IMG/VR virus record: IMGVR_UViG_3300017755_000017
Coordinates: 1 to 40,905 of that record
Direction: 5' to 3' (one strand)
Origin: a virus
Length of the DNA stretch: 40,905 nt
In this document: positions 38,985 through 40,905 of the stretch, piece after piece
Position numbering within the stretch: the first letter of the stretch is position 1
Layout of the letters: every line of letters starts with the position of its first letter
Program-made: the position numbers and the translations under genes
Notes under the pieces: model-generated
What the model saw: only the letters and a program-made list of their open reading frames with translations
What the model was told of the DNA's origin: nothing
Databases searched by the model: none

Positions 38985-39531
38985 TCAAAAATACAAAGAG
39001 TTTTTAAGAAAACATACTACTGAAGATATTGTTAATAAAATGAGTGAAGGAAAACAAACTACAGAAGATGCTCCAACAAACTCTGTTGGTACAGGTGCTA
39101 ATGTAGCATTGCCACCAACACACGAGCCAGGAGTTAAAAAGAAAAAGAAAAAAGATACTGTCATAGGAACTTTAAAAAGATATGTCAAAGAAAACAACGA
39201 TAACAATAATGTTATTTTAAAACAAATACTTGACACAATAGATAAAGTTGAAATGAAAATTGACAATAAAGATGGTAAAACAGATATTGAATTAGTAAAA
39301 GAACAACCAAAAAAATCATTCAAAGAAAAGTACAAGTTAGGTGAGTATGGAAATCCTAACTTTGTAGGAGTGGGTGGGTTTTCTATTGGTAGTGTAGACA
39401 GTTTCAAACCTATAGCTGATTTAGGTGACGGTCCTCCAAAAGGACAAGGAAGTAGAGATAGTAGAGCTATGGGTTTAGTTGCTCAAAAGAAAAATATCAA
39501 ACAAAAGAAAATAAAACAAAAGAAGGATTAA
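38977..39531 (+). CDS. Conserved marine T4-like protein with disordered basic regions
   Basis: A 184-residue protein starting MPSQKYKEFLRKHTTEDIVN. The middle segment TNSVGTGANVALPPTHEPG (76% small or Pro-type residues) is a hallmark seen in marine T4-like head-associated proteins. Lys runs (KKKKKKD and the C-terminal KKNIKQKKIKQKKD) suggest DNA contact, fitting an internal head protein. The opening MPSQKYKEFLRK resembles the other tag-like N-termini here but lacks an I-x-E site nearby. It overlaps the previous gene by 8 bp. Confidence 0.6.
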   Translation: MPSQKYKEFLRKHTTEDIVNKMSEGKQTTEDAPTNSVGTGANVALPPTHEPGVKKKKKKDTVIGTLKRYVKENNDNNNVILKQILDTIDKVEMKIDNKDGKTDIELVKEQPKKSFKEKYKLGEYGNPNFVGVGGFSIGSVDSFKPIADLGDGPPKGQGSRDSRAMGLVAQKKNIKQKKIKQKKD

Positions 39532-39532
39532 T

Positions 39533-40105
39533 ATGGAACTATTAATAGCTTTGGCAACAAAATTTTGGCAATGGTCATTATTAATTATATTAGTGATTGT
39601 TGGTCTAATAATTAATTTATTAGATAGAAGAAAAAGTAATTGCACATTTCATTACGAAGAACTACCACATTTACAACCTATTAAAATATCTACAAAGGGA
39701 AAAGGTTTTTTCAAAGGTATAATTATGTGGCTTCTTTCAACAAGAAATTGGAAGATTACAAAAGATTGGAAATATAGATACAATGGTATTGAGTATATCA
39801 TACCAGCTGGTTTTCAATTTGACGGAGCAAGTATACCAAAATTTTTAAGAACATTTTTTTCACCAGTAGGTGTATTACTTGTTGGTGGTTTAGTACACGA
39901 TTATATGTACAAATATGCGTGTATGAAAAGAACTGTCTCAAAAGATTCACTTATGTTAGTAGATCAAAAGAAAGCAGATCAAATCTTTAGAGATATAAAC
40001 ATAGAAGTAAATGGATTTTATTTTATGAATTATCTAGCATACTGGTCATTAAGAATAGGTGGCTTTGTTGCGTGGAATGGTCATAGAAAAAGAGAAAAAA
40101 AATAA
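39533..40105 (+). CDS. DUF1353-like protein with N-terminal membrane helix
   Basis: A 190-residue protein. Residues about 10-31 (FWQWSLLIILVIVGLIINLL) form a transmembrane helix. The rest matches DUF1353, a phage family with the signatures FQFDGASIPKFLRTFF, VGGLVHDYMYKYAC and KADQIFRDIN; the conserved Asp/His residues suggest a metal-dependent hydrolase, but activity is not established. It starts 1 bp after the previous stop and is followed directly by a small membrane protein and a spanin pair, so a part in lysis or envelope attack is possible. Confidence 0.72.
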   Translation: MELLIALATKFWQWSLLIILVIVGLIINLLDRRKSNCTFHYEELPHLQPIKISTKGKGFFKGIIMWLLSTRNWKITKDWKYRYNGIEYIIPAGFQFDGASIPKFLRTFFSPVGVLLVGGLVHDYMYKYACMKRTVSKDSLMLVDQKKADQIFRDINIEVNGFYFMNYLAYWSLRIGGFVAWNGHRKREKK

Positions 40106-40114
40106 GGAGAACTT

Positions 40115-40216
40115 ATGTTTTTTACAATAGGAATAATTATAGGATTTGTTTTAGGTTGGTTCGTAAACGACAAATGGGACTGGGTAAAATCTAAAGCAGT
40201 ATTTTGGAAAAAGTAA
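40115..40216 (+). CDS. Small single-span membrane protein
   Basis: A 33-residue protein, MFFTIGIIIGFVLGWFVNDK and a basic aromatic tail ending VFWKK. TAAGGAG lies 6 bp upstream, a strong SD, which makes the frame credible despite its size. One transmembrane helix with a Gly-x3-Gly-x3-Gly face (GIIIGFVLG) that could oligomerise. Located between DUF1353 and the spanins; a holin-like or accessory lysis role is possible but unproven. Confidence 0.6.
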   Translation: MFFTIGIIIGFVLGWFVNDKWDWVKSKAVFWKK

Positions 40217-40219
40217 ACA

Positions 40220-40678
40220 ATGAGATTATTTTTAATAGGCATCATCATCACATCATTATTAGGTGCTGGTGCCTATGTGCTTAAACTACAAAGAGATAAT
40301 GGTATTTTAAAAGCGAATGCTGTTAAATTAGAATCTGCTATAGGTGAACAAAAAGCACTTATAGAAAATCAAAAGAAAGACTTCCAAGATATATTAGATG
40401 CTAACAATAAGATGAATGAGTTAGTAGGTGTATTAAAAAAAGATTTAGAAGATTTAGATAAACGATTTAACAAAAAGAATAGAGATGTTGGTAAGTTAGC
40501 AATAGCTAAAACCAAGTCTATTGAAAGAATAACAAACGGTGCAAGTGCGCTGGCTACAAGATGTATAGAAATAGCTAGTGGTGCCAAATTAACAGAGGCA
40601 GAGAAAAATGCTACAAAGAAATCTGAAATCAATTCAGAATGTCCTAGTATTGCTAATCCTAAGTATATTCCTTACTAA
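40220..40678 (+). CDS. Inner-membrane spanin (i-spanin, Rz-like)
   Basis: A 152-residue protein with an N-terminal signal-anchor (LFLIGIIITSLLGAGAYVLK) followed by a long helical periplasmic domain (residues about 25-105) rich in Lys, Glu and Leu (ALIENQKKDFQDILDANNKM, ELVGVLKKDLEDLDKRF). Two Cys (in TRCIEI and SECPS) lie near the C-terminus, where disulphide dimers are common in spanins. Topology, coiled coil and the overlapping lipoprotein frame downstream fit an Rz-type spanin, which fuses inner and outer membranes in the last step of lysis. Sequence similarity between spanins is low, so the call rests on architecture. Confidence 0.72.
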   Translation: MRLFLIGIIITSLLGAGAYVLKLQRDNGILKANAVKLESAIGEQKALIENQKKDFQDILDANNKMNELVGVLKKDLEDLDKRFNKKNRDVGKLAIAKTKSIERITNGASALATRCIEIASGAKLTEAEKNATKKSEINSECPSIANPKYIPY

Positions 40679-40905
40679 TTGTGCAGGAGTAAAAACATTA
40701 GAGATATTTAAAAAAGAAGTGCCTAGGGAAAAACTCAATTTGAACACCCCTACACCACTTGAATTAGAAAATCTACGATGGATTATTATAACTAGTAAGA
40801 ATGCTGATGAAGTGTTTAAGAAACTAGAAGAACAAGGTATTGATCCTGTTCTATGGGGTCTTACTGATAAAGATTTTGAACTATTAGCAAAGAACTTTGC
40901 CAGAA
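40608..40905 (+). CDS. Outer-membrane spanin lipoprotein (o-spanin, Rz1-like), 3'-truncated by the window
   Basis: An ATG at 40608, inside the i-spanin gene, opens a frame that runs off the end of the window (99 codons). The N-terminus MLQRNLKSIQNVLVLLILSI and then FLTNCAG gives a signal peptide with a lipobox LTNC, so Cys25 would be lipidated. The mature part has Pro-rich TPTPLELENL and a conserved segment WIIITSKNADEVFKKLEEQG followed by DPVLWGLTDKDFELLA that is familiar from marine phage proteins. A lipoprotein gene overlapping an i-spanin gene in another frame is the hallmark of Rz/Rz1 pairs. Confidence 0.7.
   Translation, partial: MLQRNLKSIQNVLVLLILSIFLTNCAGVKTLEIFKKEVPREKLNLNTPTPLELENLRWIIITSKNADEVFKKLEEQGIDPVLWGLTDKDFELLAKNFAR

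Noticed and set aside
1-40905. CRISPR arrays, insertion sequences, integrase or attachment sites
   Set aside because: I saw no regularly spaced repeats, transposase-like proteins, terminal inverted repeats or recombinase genes.

Overview
This window looks like about 41 kb of a T4-like myovirus of the marine type. The evidence is a set of T4 core replication proteins in recognisable order (gp47, gp46, gp45, gp44, gp62, RegA, gp43, UvsX, gp41), very AT-rich DNA, all genes on the + strand with short stop/start overlaps, and accessory genes common in marine T4-like phages (tryptophan halogenase, peptide deformylase, Hsp20, CobS/CobT-like pair, 2OG-Fe(II) oxygenases, ribosomal protein S21). The low GC and the S21 gene fit a phage of SAR11-like bacteria, but the host is inferred and not shown.

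Layout. 1-4.4 kb: end of a flavin halogenase, the gp47/gp46 recombination nuclease and a peptide deformylase. 4.5-5.7 kb: first C5-cytosine DNA methyltransferase. 5.8-9.3 kb: a VWA/HExxH protein and a MoxR-type AAA+ ATPase. 9.35-10.35 kb: a regulatory RNA zone with a hairpin before S21, a structured RNA candidate, a terminator, a late promoter before hsp20, and a hairpin whose loop is a -35 box. 10.35-18.7 kb: clamp, clamp loader, RegA, a RimK-protease fusion, ferredoxin and DNA polymerase. 18.7-22.6 kb: acetyltransferase, oxygenase and a nucleic-acid modification island (MT-A70 adenine methyltransferase, second C5 methyltransferase, CmoA-like carboxy-SAM synthase). 22.6-26.8 kb: UvsX, gp41 helicase and two more oxygenases. 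26.8-31.3 kb: a ligase-like / P-loop kinase / nucleotidyltransferase cassette. 31.2-39.5 kb: marine T4-like proteins that are probably structural or packaged in the head. 39.5-40.9 kb: DUF1353, a small membrane protein and an overlapping inner/outer spanin pair.

Regulation. Seven sigma70-type promoters (TTGACA/TTGACT, 16-17 bp spacer, TATAAT or TATTAT) lie left of 26.9 kb. Four T4-type late boxes (TATAAATA or AATAAATA) lie at 9.78, 26.77, 36.05 and 36.71 kb. The window therefore runs from an early/middle replication arm into a late arm, with both promoter types at the 26.8 kb junction.

Most interesting. Both C5 methyltransferases carry Arg where motif X normally has Asn (the GN of GNxV). The second is followed, with an 8-bp overlap, by a CmoA-like gene. 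An engineered Asn-to-Lys change at that position in M.MpeI is known to allow use of carboxy-SAM, so the phage may naturally put 5-carboxymethylcytosine in DNA. A second theme is control of host translation: S21 with a leader hairpin carrying an anti-SD-like CCTCC, RimK fused to a RimB-like protease domain, peptide deformylase and RegA. A third is a set of probable head-interior proteins with L/I-x-E sites like those cut by the T4 prohead protease.
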